Virus record (IMG/VR): IMGVR_UViG_3300033550_000002
Location: 1-64,000 of that record
Direction: 5' to 3' (one strand)
Length of the DNA stretch: 64,000 nucleotides
From: a virus
A program made the translations under genes and the position numbers. Under the pieces are notes generated by a model. That model was not told where the DNA came from. It made no database searches and worked only from the letters and a program-made list of their open reading frames with translations. Below, one piece after another: positions 49,744 to 57,340 of the stretch. Positions within the stretch are counted from its first letter, which is position 1. Each line of letters begins with the position of its first letter.

Positions 49744-50010
49744 ATGTCCGACCTCGACCTTCCCGACGGCGAGACCGTCGTCAAGACGGCCGCGATCTAC
49801 GCCAAGGATCTGGCGGAGCGCGTCGTGGCCACCTTCGTCGTCACGGCGGCCGGTGTCGCCGTGGCCGCCGGACCCGGTGACATGTTCTCCGCCTCCTTCT
49901 GGGAGACGGTGGCCGCCGCCGGTATCGCCGCCGCCGGTTCCCTGCTGAAGGGCATGGCGGCGCGGGCGTTCGGCACCAAGAACAGCGCCTCCCTGGTCAA
50001 GGGGGCCTGA
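49744..50010 (+). CDS. holin
   Basis: 88 aa, ATG 49744 after AAGGAGGAAAT. Two transmembrane helices (VVATFVVTAAGVAVAAG and ETVAAAGIAAAGSLLKGM) separated by a short loop, soluble N-terminus: class II holin of the r1t type common in actinophages. Directly follows the endolysin. Confidence 0.8.
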   Translation: MSDLDLPDGETVVKTAAIYAKDLAERVVATFVVTAAGVAVAAGPGDMFSASFWETVAAAGIAAAGSLLKGMAARAFGTKNSASLVKGA

Positions 50011-50441
50011 TGCGCACGGCGGTCCGCAGGATTCAGAAGCTGCTGGGCCGCCGTGGCGCTGCGCTCCTTCTTCTCGGGGTGTCTCACGTGTGCTTCGGGC
50101 TGGGCTACGTCGTCCAGCCCGAGGTCACTTCCCCCGGCCTCGTCGTGCTGACCCGCTGGGCCAGCCTGTACTGCTGGACGTTCGTCTGGCTGACGTGCGG
50201 GCTGGCCGCGTTCGGGTCGGCATGGCTCCGGGTCGGAAGGGACTGGCTCGGCTTTTTCGCCGCGCTGATACCGCCGTTCCTGTGGGGATCGGCGTTCTTG
50301 TGGAGCGCATTGACCGGCGACTACCCGCGTGGACTGGCGGTCGCGGCCTGGTACGTGATCGGGCACGTTGGACTGATTCTGTGGGCTGCGACGGTTCCCG
50401 AGTTCTCCCTACCCCGTCCAGTCCGGAGGGAGCGGAGATGA
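50010..50441 (+). CDS. four-span membrane protein of lysis cassette
   Basis: 143 aa, ATG overlapping the holin stop. Four hydrophobic segments (LLLLGVSHVCFGLGYVV, YCWTFVWLTCGLAAFGSAW, FFAALIPPFLWGSAFLWSA, VAAWYVIGHVGLILWAATV) and a basic C-terminus. Second holin or antiholin is the usual assignment for such a gene in this position. Confidence 0.65.
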   Translation: MRTAVRRIQKLLGRRGAALLLLGVSHVCFGLGYVVQPEVTSPGLVVLTRWASLYCWTFVWLTCGLAAFGSAWLRVGRDWLGFFAALIPPFLWGSAFLWSALTGDYPRGLAVAAWYVIGHVGLILWAATVPEFSLPRPVRRERR

Positions 50442-50812
50442 CCGAAGACTGGGGGGCCCTGGTGCCCATCGTCGGAGCAGTGCTGGGGGCGGTGGCCCTT
50501 CTCGGGTCCGGCCTGTTCGCGGCTCGGGCGACGAGGGCGGCGGCCCGCATGACGACGGAGGCGCAGCGCGCCACCGCGCTGGCTTCCGCAGAGCCCGCGC
50601 AGCGCCAGGCCGACCTGGCGACGTTCCGGGAGATCCGGGACGGGCTGGAGCGGAAGCTGGACCAGCAGGAGAGGCGCGTGGACAGCCTCACGTCGCTGGT
50701 GCGGGCCTTCTCCTGGTACGTGTCCGAGTTGACGGGACACATGAGGGGCCAGGGCATCGATCCGCCTGCGCCCCCTGAGCGCATCCAGGAGTACAACCGC
50801 TCGGGCGTCTGA
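50438..50812 (+). CDS. membrane-anchored coiled-coil protein of lysis cassette
   Basis: 124 aa from ATG 50438, overlapping the previous stop (ATGA) with GGAGGGAGCGGAG upstream. One N-terminal transmembrane helix (VPIVGAVLGAVALLGSGLFA), then helical coiled coil (residues 50-105). Topology is like Rz-type spanins or minor holins. In actinophages the last lysis gene often has this shape. Confidence 0.65.
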   Translation: MTEDWGALVPIVGAVLGAVALLGSGLFAARATRAAARMTTEAQRATALASAEPAQRQADLATFREIRDGLERKLDQQERRVDSLTSLVRAFSWYVSELTGHMRGQGIDPPAPPERIQEYNRSGV

Positions 50813-50814
50813 GA

Positions 50815-50843
50815 AGAGGGGCACCGGGCTGGGGTGCCCCTCT
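50815..50843. terminator. bidirectional hairpin between lysis cassette and helicase
   Basis: AGAGGGGCACC (50815-50825) pairs with GGTGCCCCTCT (50833-50843). It separates two converging transcription units. Confidence 0.85.
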
Positions 50844-50844
50844 C

Positions 50845-52335
50845 TCACTTGTCCCCGTACAGCGAGGACATCCGCGACCGCTTGGTGAGGTTGTTCAGCT
50901 CCACGTCGAAGTCGATGGTGCCCTCGGTGAGCAGACGCCACCGCTGGACCGGGGACTTCTGGCCGGGCCGGTACAGACGGCCTTCTGCCTGCTGGTTCGC
51001 CACCGTGTCCTCGGTGGCCGAGGCGATGATCTCGCACCGGCAGACGTCCTTGATCCAGTCGACGCCTTCCGCGAGGGACTGGGTCTGTGCGATCAGGACG
51101 CGCCACTCCTTCCCGAAGCCGGTCTCGATCTTCTTCCTCTTGGCTGCCGTCGTCTTCATCGTCCACGAGACAGCCTGGCTTCCGATCGCCTGCTCCGCCA
51201 TGCGGGCCCACTTCGCCGACGACGTCCACAGCAGGACGGGCTCGTCGGGCGGGAGGTCGCGCAGGATCTCCAGGACCGCATCGATCTTCGGCTGCGGCAT
51301 GTCGGGGTTGTAGGAGATGTCAGGCTTGTACTTCCCCTCGACCTCCGTGGCCAGGAGAGTCCCGAGCGCGGCCTGCCGGAGCCTGGTCCGCTGCTCGATC
51401 GGGAGGGACGCACCCACGGGCATGTCGTTGATCCAGGCCAGGGACTGCTTCTTGAAGTCGGCGTACTGCTCGGCCTGCTCTTCGCCCATCGACACCACGA
51501 CCTGGCGTTCGACGATCGGAGGCATGTCGGCGACGACCTCCTCCGTGCGATAGCGAACCACGGCGGGAATGCCCCGCCAGACCGCTCCCGGGAACTTCTC
51601 CTTTCCGATCTTCTTGACCGACTTCTTCTGGCCGCCGGAGTAGTAGGAGTCGTCCTCGATCTCGAAGTGCTTCTCCGCCCACTGCCAGAAGTTCGGGAAC
51701 AGGTTGGGCCAGATCAGGTTCAGGAGAGCCCACAGGCCCTCGGGACGGCCGCCTCCGGGCGTGGCCGACAGGGCCAGCATCTGGGTCGCCTTGATGCACT
51801 TGAGCACCTGACGTGGCACGCCCTCGCGGTTGCAGGCGCGGTGCGCCTCGTCGAGGATCACCAGATCCCATGTTCCGGTCCGGCTCCATGGCGGCACGGT
51901 GCCCTCACGCATGGCGCGCAGAGCGGACGCCTTGGTGGCCTTGGGCTCCTTGCGGATGCGGTTGCGGCCCTTCGACGCCTTGCGCCGGATGTCCTCCGGG
52001 ATGCCGCCGTGCATCGCGTTCCAGCTCATGATGAACACGCCCGGCTGCTTCTTGAGGATCAGCCCCCAGTTCTCGGTGTCGGTCCGGTGTGTGCCCGTGA
52101 TGTGCAGCAGGCCCCGGTCGCGAAGGGCGGGGAACTGCTCGGCGAACGTAGCCTCCCACTGCCGGGGCATCGTCGCGGGGGCGATCACCAGGACGCGCGG
52201 GGCGCGGCCGAGGTCCAGCACGCGGCACGCCTCGACCGAGGTGACCGTCTTACCGGCACCGAGGCCCGAGGCGTTGATGCCGCCCCGGGCCAGAATGCCG
52301 ACCGTCTCCACCTGGTACGGCCTGAGCTTCTTCAC
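50845..52335 (-). CDS. SF2 Snf2-like DNA helicase/ATPase
   Basis: 496 aa. Motif I GLGAGKT near 25-31, motif Ia IAPATMPRQW, motif II LDEAH near 160, motif III LSATPGGG near 185, and motif VI QQAEGRLYRPGQ near 450 give the Snf2/RapA-like set. No nuclease domain. It probably remodels or translocates on phage DNA at replication or recombination sites. ATG/GTG at 52335 overlaps the stop of the next upstream gene. Confidence 0.85.
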   Translation of the reverse strand: MKKLRPYQVETVGILARGGINASGLGAGKTVTSVEACRVLDLGRAPRVLVIAPATMPRQWEATFAEQFPALRDRGLLHITGTHRTDTENWGLILKKQPGVFIMSWNAMHGGIPEDIRRKASKGRNRIRKEPKATKASALRAMREGTVPPWSRTGTWDLVILDEAHRACNREGVPRQVLKCIKATQMLALSATPGGGRPEGLWALLNLIWPNLFPNFWQWAEKHFEIEDDSYYSGGQKKSVKKIGKEKFPGAVWRGIPAVVRYRTEEVVADMPPIVERQVVVSMGEEQAEQYADFKKQSLAWINDMPVGASLPIEQRTRLRQAALGTLLATEVEGKYKPDISYNPDMPQPKIDAVLEILRDLPPDEPVLLWTSSAKWARMAEQAIGSQAVSWTMKTTAAKRKKIETGFGKEWRVLIAQTQSLAEGVDWIKDVCRCEIIASATEDTVANQQAEGRLYRPGQKSPVQRWRLLTEGTIDFDVELNNLTKRSRMSSLYGDK

Positions 52336-52601
52336 CTGACGACCTTCCGGTCCCCTCGGGTCCGGGTGTAGACACGGACGTTGTCCGCCGCGTTGCGGCG
52401 CTGGCCCATCAGGTCGCTGGAGACCTCGCCGTCCGTCGTCACCCAGCCGAAGGAGCCGGTGGCGATGTACCCGCTGTCGATCGGGACGAAGAAGGTCCAG
52501 CCGGAGATCTCGTCGCTGAAGCGCCGCGCCTTGACCGGCCGGAACTCCTTGGCCGTCGGGAACTTCTCCAGAACCGCCTGCTCGTGGATCACGCCCTTCA
52601 C
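52332..52601 (-). CDS. hypothetical protein
   Basis: 89 aa from GTG 52601. Beta-rich middle (GWTFFVPIDSGYIATGSFGW) and a basic C-terminus. Overlaps both the helicase start and the upstream gene stop, so all are co-translated. Function unknown. Confidence 0.55.
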   Translation of the reverse strand: MKGVIHEQAVLEKFPTAKEFRPVKARRFSDEISGWTFFVPIDSGYIATGSFGWVTTDGEVSSDLMGQRRNAADNVRVYTRTRGDRKVVR

Positions 52602-52909
52602 CCTTCCTTCCCGAGACGCCTGCGGGCGACCTCTCGCCGCGCGGCGGTCACGTACTTGCGGCCCCAGCGGGCTGCGGTCATCGAGATGAACTGGTCCAGC
52701 CGGTCGCGGATCTCGATCGCCTCGGCCAGACTCAGGTGCGGGTCCATGGCCTTGACGGTCGGCGACTCGCCGACGAAGAGCCAGACGTGCGGCCCCTCCG
52801 CCGACGACGACTCCTGCACGCGCACGGAGTGCCCGTACGAGGTCTCCACGGCGTCACCGCCGTAGATCAGGAAGCCGCGCTGCGTCTCGACCGGGTCCGG
52901 GGCGCTCAA
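52598..52909 (-). CDS. hypothetical protein
   Basis: 103 aa from TTG 52909, overlapping the upstream stop (TTGA); upstream extension is out of coding character. Beta-rich first half, then a helix (LSLAEAIEIRDRLDQFISMT) and a strongly basic end. No family recognised. Confidence 0.5.
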   Translation of the reverse strand: MSAPDPVETQRGFLIYGGDAVETSYGHSVRVQESSSAEGPHVWLFVGESPTVKAMDPHLSLAEAIEIRDRLDQFISMTAARWGRKYVTAARREVARRRLGKEG

Positions 52910-53157
52910 CTCACCACCCCGATCACGCGGGCCGCCTCGGCGTCGGTCGCGTAGCCCTGCTCGGCCGCGTACTCGGCGATGTCGACCGGCCAGCGCTTGT
53001 CGAAGAACCCGATCACGACCGTCTGGCCCTCCAGCTCGACCGTGTTCGACTTGCCCGCCCCGAAGTAGTCCTTGTGCTCCAGGTAGACGGCTTCCGCCGC
53101 ATCCTGACTCAGGCACTCCAGCCGGACCTCGTTCAGACCGTTCTCACCCTGCTGCAT
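52906..53157 (-). CDS. hypothetical protein
   Basis: 83 aa, ATG 53157 after AGAAGGAGC. Contains YLEHKDYFGAGKSNTVELEG and a Tyr/Trp-bearing beta section. First of a run of overlapping small genes feeding into the Snf2-like helicase. Function unknown. Confidence 0.55.
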   Translation of the reverse strand: MQQGENGLNEVRLECLSQDAAEAVYLEHKDYFGAGKSNTVELEGQTVVIGFFDKRWPVDIAEYAAEQGYATDAEAARVIGVVS

Positions 53158-53169
53158 CCCAGCTCCTTC

Positions 53170-53388
53170 TCAACGCCATCCCACGACCGCGCGGCGCGCG
53201 GACGAGAGGAAGTGCGCGACGGTGTTCCACGGCTTTCCGCAGAACAGGCACCCCTTCAAGGTCGGGGTGAACCAGTGCGGGGTGTCCTTGACTCCGGCTT
53301 CGGCCGAACTGCGGTGCTGGCTCTCGGTCGCACCGCAGTTCGGGTAGAGGCAGGCGTTCTCACCCCTGAAGACGTGATCCTTGATCAC
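53170..53388 (-). CDS. small zinc-finger-like protein
   Basis: 72 aa from GTG 53388, overlapping the upstream stop. Cys/His pairs CLYPNC, CLFC and His residues (HRSS, HWFT, HF) suggest one zinc site. Similar C-x-F-C-G-KPW signatures occur in small actinophage proteins. Function unknown. Confidence 0.55.
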   Translation of the reverse strand: MIKDHVFRGENACLYPNCGATESQHRSSAEAGVKDTPHWFTPTLKGCLFCGKPWNTVAHFLSSARRAVVGWR

Positions 53389-53600
53389 TTCGTCGACCTG
53401 TCCACCGCGTTGATCGCGCGGTTGACGGCGCGGCGCACCGGCTTGGTGTACATCACGGCCGCTCCGACCGCGAGGGTCGTGGCGGCGGCAAGGCCGCTGG
53501 CCGCAGCCGAGTCGGTGGCCAGCTCCACGCCGACGGCACTCACGGCGGCCGTCGCCAGGATCACCGCGTCGTGGGCGACCAGGTGCGCGTCCTTGTCCAT
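53385..53600 (-). CDS. small Ala-rich membrane protein
   Basis: 71 aa from ATG 53600. Two short hydrophobic helices (AVILATAAVSAVGVELA and AAATTLAVGAAVMY) and a basic C-terminal segment (VRRAVNRAINAV). Coupled to the zinc-finger-like protein. Function unknown. Confidence 0.5.
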   Translation of the reverse strand: MDKDAHLVAHDAVILATAAVSAVGVELATDSAAASGLAAATTLAVGAAVMYTKPVRRAVNRAINAVDRSTK

Positions 53601-53628
53601 CTCTTCCTTCTCCGTTTCCTCCGCGAGG

Positions 53629-53931
53629 TCAGACCTCGAAGAACTTCCCCTGCCCCTGCGGGACCTGGGGGGCGTTGCCCTCGTCGACCTCACGCCAGTG
53701 GCGCAGGGACTGCTCGGGCGAGTGGGTCAGCCGGGCGCTGAGCCATGCCCGGAGTTCCGGAAGCTGCTCTTCGCGCCAGGCGGGCTGGCCCTCGATTCTG
53801 CCCGGGACGTCGTAGAAGGTGTCCTCGGGCATCGGGAAGGCGGCCGTCGGTCGGTCCACCCAGTTCAGCACGGTCAGTCTCGTCACTCCGAGGTGCCGGG
53901 CCACGTGCCCAGCGCCGAACAGCTTCAGCAT
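53629..53931 (-). CDS. MerR/excisionase-like helix-turn-helix protein
   Basis: 100 aa, ATG 53931 after GAAAGGAG. HTH at residues 4-30 (FGAGHVARHLGVTRLTVLNW) followed by FPMPED, the wing typical of MerR-like excisionase folds. The C-terminal half is helical. Its promoter carries a CCTAGGCC site just downstream of the -10, so it is probably a member of the GntR-controlled set. No integrase is present in the window. Confidence 0.65.
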   Translation of the reverse strand: MLKLFGAGHVARHLGVTRLTVLNWVDRPTAAFPMPEDTFYDVPGRIEGQPAWREEQLPELRAWLSARLTHSPEQSLRHWREVDEGNAPQVPQGQGKFFEV

Positions 53932-53945
53932 GGTTCGCTCCTTTC

Positions 53946-53964
53946 GACCTAGGCCAAGCCTAGC
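53946..53964 (-). promoter_or_regulatory. promoter with CCTAGGCC site downstream of -10
   Basis: Minus strand reads TGCTAGGCTTGGCCTAGGTC: extended -10 TGC-TAGGCT (53957-53962), then the palindrome (core 53948-53955) where transcription would start. The HU gene promoter has the same TGGCCTAG placement. Confidence 0.55.
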
Positions 53965-54018
53965 ACGAATCGGAAGATCGAAGTTCCAACATTGCTGCTG
54001 AATGGCCGACTTGGAGAA

Positions 54019-54396
54019 TCAGTCGGGCTTGTGCGCTTCGAGAACCGCGATGACGCCTTCCAGGGCCTCGTCGGGGTACCCGCGCATCGACCCCAGACCG
54101 TCGGAGCGAGTCGGCATCAGGCCCAGGTCGAAGATCCGGCCGAGCAGGGCCTCGCGCTTCCTGACGGCCGCGACCTCGGTCTTCGTGCGGAAGTACCGCG
54201 TGTAGCCGTAGTTCTTCTCCGTGTCCACGCGATCGGTCATCGAGAAGGCCGACTCTCGGCCACGCACCTCGATGTAGATGCGGCGGGTACCGATCCGGGT
54301 CACCTCGCAGTTGTCGTACTCACGGCCGTCGTAGACGACGACCTTGCTGCCGGGCCGCAGGACTTCCCCGCCGACCTTGAACTCTCGCTCCTTCAT
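54019..54396 (-). CDS. hypothetical protein with N-terminal beta barrel
   Basis: 125 aa from ATG 54396, with GGAGAAG upstream. First half is beta-rich (EVLRPGSKVVVYDGREYDN, CEVTRIGTRRIYIEV), like a small SH3/KOW barrel; the second half is helical. Monocistronic with a clear promoter. Function unknown. Confidence 0.55.
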   Translation of the reverse strand: MKEREFKVGGEVLRPGSKVVVYDGREYDNCEVTRIGTRRIYIEVRGRESAFSMTDRVDTEKNYGYTRYFRTKTEVAAVRKREALLGRIFDLGLMPTRSDGLGSMRGYPDEALEGVIAVLEAHKPD

Positions 54397-54424
54397 GCAC
54401 TTCTCCGTTTCCTCAACTAACCCC

Positions 54425-54453
54425 ATTCTAGCGAAAGTTGAGAACGCGGGCAA
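54425..54453 (-). promoter_or_regulatory. sigma70-like promoter
   Basis: Minus strand: TTGCCC (54448-54453), 17-nt spacer, TAGAAT (54425-54430). Drives 54019-54396. No operator palindrome is visible. Confidence 0.65.
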
Positions 54454-54467
54454 GGAGGGCACGAGAA

Positions 54468-54499
54468 GGGCCCCCCACCTCCGGAGAGGTGAGGGACCC
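54468..54499 (-). terminator. hairpin terminator downstream of the Ro60 gene
   Basis: CACCTC (54476-54481) and GAGGTG (54486-54491) form the core, extended outward by imperfect G/C pairs (GGGTCCCT with GGGGGCCC). Confidence 0.6.
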
Positions 54500-54508
54500 A
54501 GGCGGGGC

Positions 54509-56083
54509 TCAGGTGAGCCACGGCCACTTCTCGTCGTACCCGGCCTCCAGCGCGAGCACCTGGGCGAAGACCTGGTCGGTCAGTCCGCCGAACTCGTACC
54601 AGCCCTTCAGGCGGGTGTCGATCACGGTCGAGGCGTACCCGACCGGACTGACGCCGTAGAGCTTCACGCCGTCCGGCACCGGCAGGCTCCCGACGCGGCA
54701 CTGCATGTCCGAGATCACGAACACGCGGTCGTGGCCGTCGAGACGGTTGCGGATCGCGCCCGAGATGTTCGTGCCGTGGCCGACCTCACCGGTCCGCTGG
54801 ACGAAGTCGCGGGCCGCCGACAGGACGCCCTGGCCCGGCTTCACGTTGTGCCGGAACTCGCTGTCCGCGAAGCCGAACAGGTCCACCCGGCCCTGGTTGC
54901 GCTGGGCCAGCGTGACGCCGAAGATCGAGGCGACCTCCGACATCATGACCGTCGACTTCTGCGACATCTTCGTGTAGGTCATCGACGCCGAGGTGTCGAT
55001 GAGCACGAGCGTGCGGCCCGGCAGCTCCGGGACGGACTTCAGCGAGCTGTTGATCGCGTCGTCCAGGGCCTGCTTCCAGCGGTCGCTCGGGGCCTCGCGG
55101 TACGCCGTGTAGAACCGGAACGGGAACTGACGGCTCTTCGCCACCTCGGCCGGGTCGGCCAGCCGGTCGGCCAGCGCGCGCGCCCGCTTCGGGTCGATAC
55201 CTGCCTCGTCCATGTTCCGCAGGTTCCGCAGCGCGGCCATGTACGGCAGGTGCGGGGCCATGGCGTCCCAGACCTTCTTCGCGCCGACGCGCGCCTTCAG
55301 GTCCGAGACCGCGTTCTCCCACGTGATGCCCGCATCCGTGAAGGCGGAGCCGTCGGCGAGGGACGCGAGCTTGCGCTGGTCGTCCAGGCCGTACCAGCGC
55401 TTGCGGGCCGCGATCATCGGGACCGTCGAGATGTCGCCGTCGCCGTGGTGCCGCTCGTCGAGCAGGTACTTGAACAGGGCACCCTGCCAGTCGCCTTCAC
55501 CGCGCTCGGTGCGCGGCTTCGGGTGGACCAGCTCCAGCACGTCCGCGAAGCGCAGGCCGCGCGCGTCGGAGTCCCACTTCAGCACGTTCCGCTCGGTGAA
55601 GAGGCGGCGGATCGCCATCCCCAGACCGGCGCGGACCGCGTTCGGGAGCGCCCGGCCGAAGGTGAGCTGCCAGTACGCCAGGAACTCGGTGATCTCCTCA
55701 CCCCGCTGGATCACGGAGTCGATCAGCTCGGCGTTGCCGTCGTGCTGGCCCGCCTTGAGCCGGGCGCTGACCGCGTGCGCCGCCCCGGTCAGGGAAGCGG
55801 TGCGGATGTTCGCGTCCGAGCGCAGCCAGCGCAGCAGGCCGCGCAGCCACTCCCAGTCGCCGACCGCGTGCAGCTCCACGAGGTTGTTGTAGCGGGCGTC
55901 GCGGCTGGTGCCCTTCTCATGGAAGGTGTCCTGGCCGACGAGGTTCACGGCCGCGAGGCTGTACAGCTCGCCGCGCAGGCCGTGCCCGAAGGCCGGGGCT
56001 CCCTGGTGGTTCACCGTCGCGCCCTTGACGACGTCCTTCGGGCGTCCGGTCGCCCGGACACCTGCGTTGTTGAAGCGTGCCAT
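54509..56083 (-). CDS. rsr: Ro60 / TROVE-domain RNA-binding protein (Rsr)
   Basis: 524 aa, ATG 56083 after GAGAGGAGAAG. Residues 1-355 are the HEAT-repeat-like TROVE ring (GDWEWLRGLLRWLRSDANIR, PYMAALRNLRNMDEAGID). Residues 358-500 are a von Willebrand A domain with MIDAS DTSAS at 363-367 and GHGTNI near 436. Ro60 rings bind Y RNAs on the outside and the ends of misfolded RNAs in the hole; in Deinococcus a Y RNA tethers Ro60 to PNPase. Here it lies downstream of an RNA ligase and three Y-RNA-like genes, all leftward. Confidence 0.92.
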   Translation of the reverse strand: MARFNNAGVRATGRPKDVVKGATVNHQGAPAFGHGLRGELYSLAAVNLVGQDTFHEKGTSRDARYNNLVELHAVGDWEWLRGLLRWLRSDANIRTASLTGAAHAVSARLKAGQHDGNAELIDSVIQRGEEITEFLAYWQLTFGRALPNAVRAGLGMAIRRLFTERNVLKWDSDARGLRFADVLELVHPKPRTERGEGDWQGALFKYLLDERHHGDGDISTVPMIAARKRWYGLDDQRKLASLADGSAFTDAGITWENAVSDLKARVGAKKVWDAMAPHLPYMAALRNLRNMDEAGIDPKRARALADRLADPAEVAKSRQFPFRFYTAYREAPSDRWKQALDDAINSSLKSVPELPGRTLVLIDTSASMTYTKMSQKSTVMMSEVASIFGVTLAQRNQGRVDLFGFADSEFRHNVKPGQGVLSAARDFVQRTGEVGHGTNISGAIRNRLDGHDRVFVISDMQCRVGSLPVPDGVKLYGVSPVGYASTVIDTRLKGWYEFGGLTDQVFAQVLALEAGYDEKWPWLT

Positions 56084-56098
56084 GGAACTTCTCCTCTC

Positions 56099-56860
56099 TC
56101 AGCCGATGTTCATGGTTCGCCGGTAGTCGGCGAAGCGGGCCTTGCGGATGACCGATCGGTCGGCGCTCCGGAAGACGATGCCTTCCGGCGAGCCGTGCCC
56201 CTTCTCGTCGAGTGCGACGCGGGTCTGGGGCAGGGTGTTGCTCAGGAACCGGTGGGTCCCGAAGTGGGTCTCGGGCATCTCGTAGCCCATCACGGTGCAC
56301 AGGTGCGGCACGCGCGGGATGCCGGTCAGGCGGCTGACGTCGTCGAGCTGTTCGACCGACAGGAAGGTCTGGCCGCCGTTCTCACGCCACCGGGAGATCG
56401 TTTCCCGGTCCCACTCGAAGGGCTGGGTGCCCTCCGTCAGGACGTCGAACATGCGGTGGCCGCGCGATCCGCTGCCCGTGTACTGCTTCGCCTGGCCGCC
56501 GATCTTCGAGCCGTAGACCTCCAGGTACACCGCGACCACGCCGAGTTCCGGGGACAGCTCCGAGATCTGGCACAGGCTCTCCGCGACGGGGCGCAGCTCG
56601 GTGACGATGTCGTGGCTGACGCCGGTCGACGGGACCACCCGGTCACCCTTCGCGTGCAGCAGCTCCTCGCGGGAGCCGATGAAGTAGTCACCGCCGGGGA
56701 GCAGGACGATGCGGCCGTTCGTGCCGTCGACCTTCTCGTAGCCGAACACCTCTCCGGTGAACGGTGTCACCTTGTCGGTGAGCCGACCCTTCTCGCCGAG
56801 GACGTGGTAGGTCTCGATCGATGGGTACTTCGTGACGGAGTTCAGGATTTCCAGGTTCAC
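56099..56860 (-). CDS. ATP-dependent RNA ligase (Rnl family)
   Basis: 253 aa from GTG 56860 with AAGGAGAG upstream; upstream extension runs into the RNA genes. Nucleotidyltransferase motifs: I EKVDGTNGRI (adenylated Lys43), III YLEVYG near 114, IV PEGIVFRS near 225, V VIRKARF near 237. The set fits RNA-joining ligases of the Rnl2/DRAM type rather than DNA ligases. It could repair tRNAs cut by host anticodon nucleases, or close or splice the odd tRNA-like RNAs encoded just upstream. 15 bp separate it from the Ro60 gene. Confidence 0.85.
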   Translation of the reverse strand: MNLEILNSVTKYPSIETYHVLGEKGRLTDKVTPFTGEVFGYEKVDGTNGRIVLLPGGDYFIGSREELLHAKGDRVVPSTGVSHDIVTELRPVAESLCQISELSPELGVVAVYLEVYGSKIGGQAKQYTGSGSRGHRMFDVLTEGTQPFEWDRETISRWRENGGQTFLSVEQLDDVSRLTGIPRVPHLCTVMGYEMPETHFGTHRFLSNTLPQTRVALDEKGHGSPEGIVFRSADRSVIRKARFADYRRTMNIG

Positions 56861-56879
56861 GGTTCTCTCCTTTTCCGGG

Positions 56880-56909
56880 AAAACAAAAACCCCCTCCGAC
56901 TGGAGGGGG
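56880..56909 (-). terminator. strong terminator after Y RNA cluster
   Basis: CCCCCTCC (56890-56897) pairs with GGAGGGGG (56902-56909) around GACT/AGTC. On the minus strand it is followed by TTTTTGTTTT. It ends the Y RNA transcript 20 bp before the RNA ligase start, with some read-through likely. Confidence 0.85.
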
Positions 56910-56917
56910 CGCGATAT

Positions 56918-57077
56918 GCACAGACGTACCGGCCGGTTCACCAGAGCAACTGCGGTTTTTGGAGACCATTGCTCTACCAATTGAGCTACCCAGCTTTTCA
57001 AGGCCGGGACTGGAATTGAACCAGCAACCCACGGTTTGAAGTAACCGCCGTCTTCGCACCGGCCGGTGCGTCCGTGC
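56918..57077 (-). ncRNA. Y-RNA-like RNA C with permuted tRNA-Trp module
   Basis: 160 nt. The ends form a long helix (19 of 20 pairs between GCACGGACG...CCGGT and ACCGG...CTGTGC). GGTGCGAAGAC on one side and GGTGAACC on the other flank an internal loop. Then GCGGTT/AACCGC leads to a tRNA split in its anticodon loop. Minus-strand order: 39-43 ACCGT (57031-57035), variable loop, T arm GCTGG-TTCAATT-CCAGT (57009-57025), acceptor 3' strand (57002-57008), 5-nt linker, acceptor 5' strand AGCTGGG (56989-56995), D arm, stem ATGGT, loop CTCCAAA (56958-56964). Rejoined it is a textbook tRNA-Trp(CCA) except for an A1-C72 mismatch. Confidence 0.8.
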
Positions 57078-57081
57078 ACAT

Positions 57082-57251
57082 CACAGGAATCCTGGAGCCG
57101 CCTGGTTCACCGAGATCGCGACGGGGAACGTTGCGCGTGCTGCCAATTACACTACCGGGCTTTCGCCTTCGCCTGGACTTGAACCGGACTACGCCCTCCT
57201 GAAGGGGAAGTATCCGTCACTGTCGCACCAGACGACACCAGGATTCCTGTG
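57082..57251 (-). ncRNA. Y-RNA-like RNA B with tRNA-like module
   Basis: 170 nt. CACAGGAATCCTGG pairs perfectly with CCAGGATTCCTGTG at the ends, continuing into a G-U-containing helix (TGTCGTCTGGT with ACCAGGCGGCT). GGTGCGACAG and GGTGAACC occupy the internal-loop position; GACGG/CCGTC follows. The distal part has a T-arm-like GGTTCAAGTCC, a 3-bp stem capped by GAAA (GGC-GAAA-GCC) in place of an acceptor, and a D-arm-like GTGTAATTGGCAGCAC (tRNA-Gln style). This matches the idea of a YrlA-type Y RNA mimicking tRNA. The T stem has one mismatch. Confidence 0.75.
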
Positions 57252-57255
57252 AATT

Positions 57256-57333
57256 GCGCCCCCCGGTTCACCGGAACGACTGCGGAGAGTTTCATTACCA
57301 GTGAAGTATCCGCTGTCTTCGCACCGGGGGTGC
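57256..57333 (-). ncRNA. Y-RNA-like RNA A, minimal form
   Basis: 78 nt, first RNA after the promoter. Basal helix GCACCCCCGGT with ACCGGGGGGCGC, then GCGAAGAC opposite GTC...GGTGA, then GCGGA/TCCGC and an apical hairpin TTCA-CTGGTAA-TGAA. It keeps the part shared with RNAs B and C (GGTGCGAAGAC ... GGTGAACC) and lacks a tRNA-like module, like simple Y RNAs. Confidence 0.75.
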
Positions 57334-57340
57334 AGGAAAA

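Noticed and set aside
56941-57077. RNA C as an ordinary or decayed linear tRNA
   Set aside because: In linear order the sequence after the D arm and anticodon has no T arm or matching acceptor; the halves fit only in permuted order, and the flanks pair over 19 of 20 positions.
57082-57333. CRISPR-like or simple tandem repeat array
   Set aside because: The shared words are parts of paired stems within three different RNAs of 78-170 nt, not uniform repeats with spacers.
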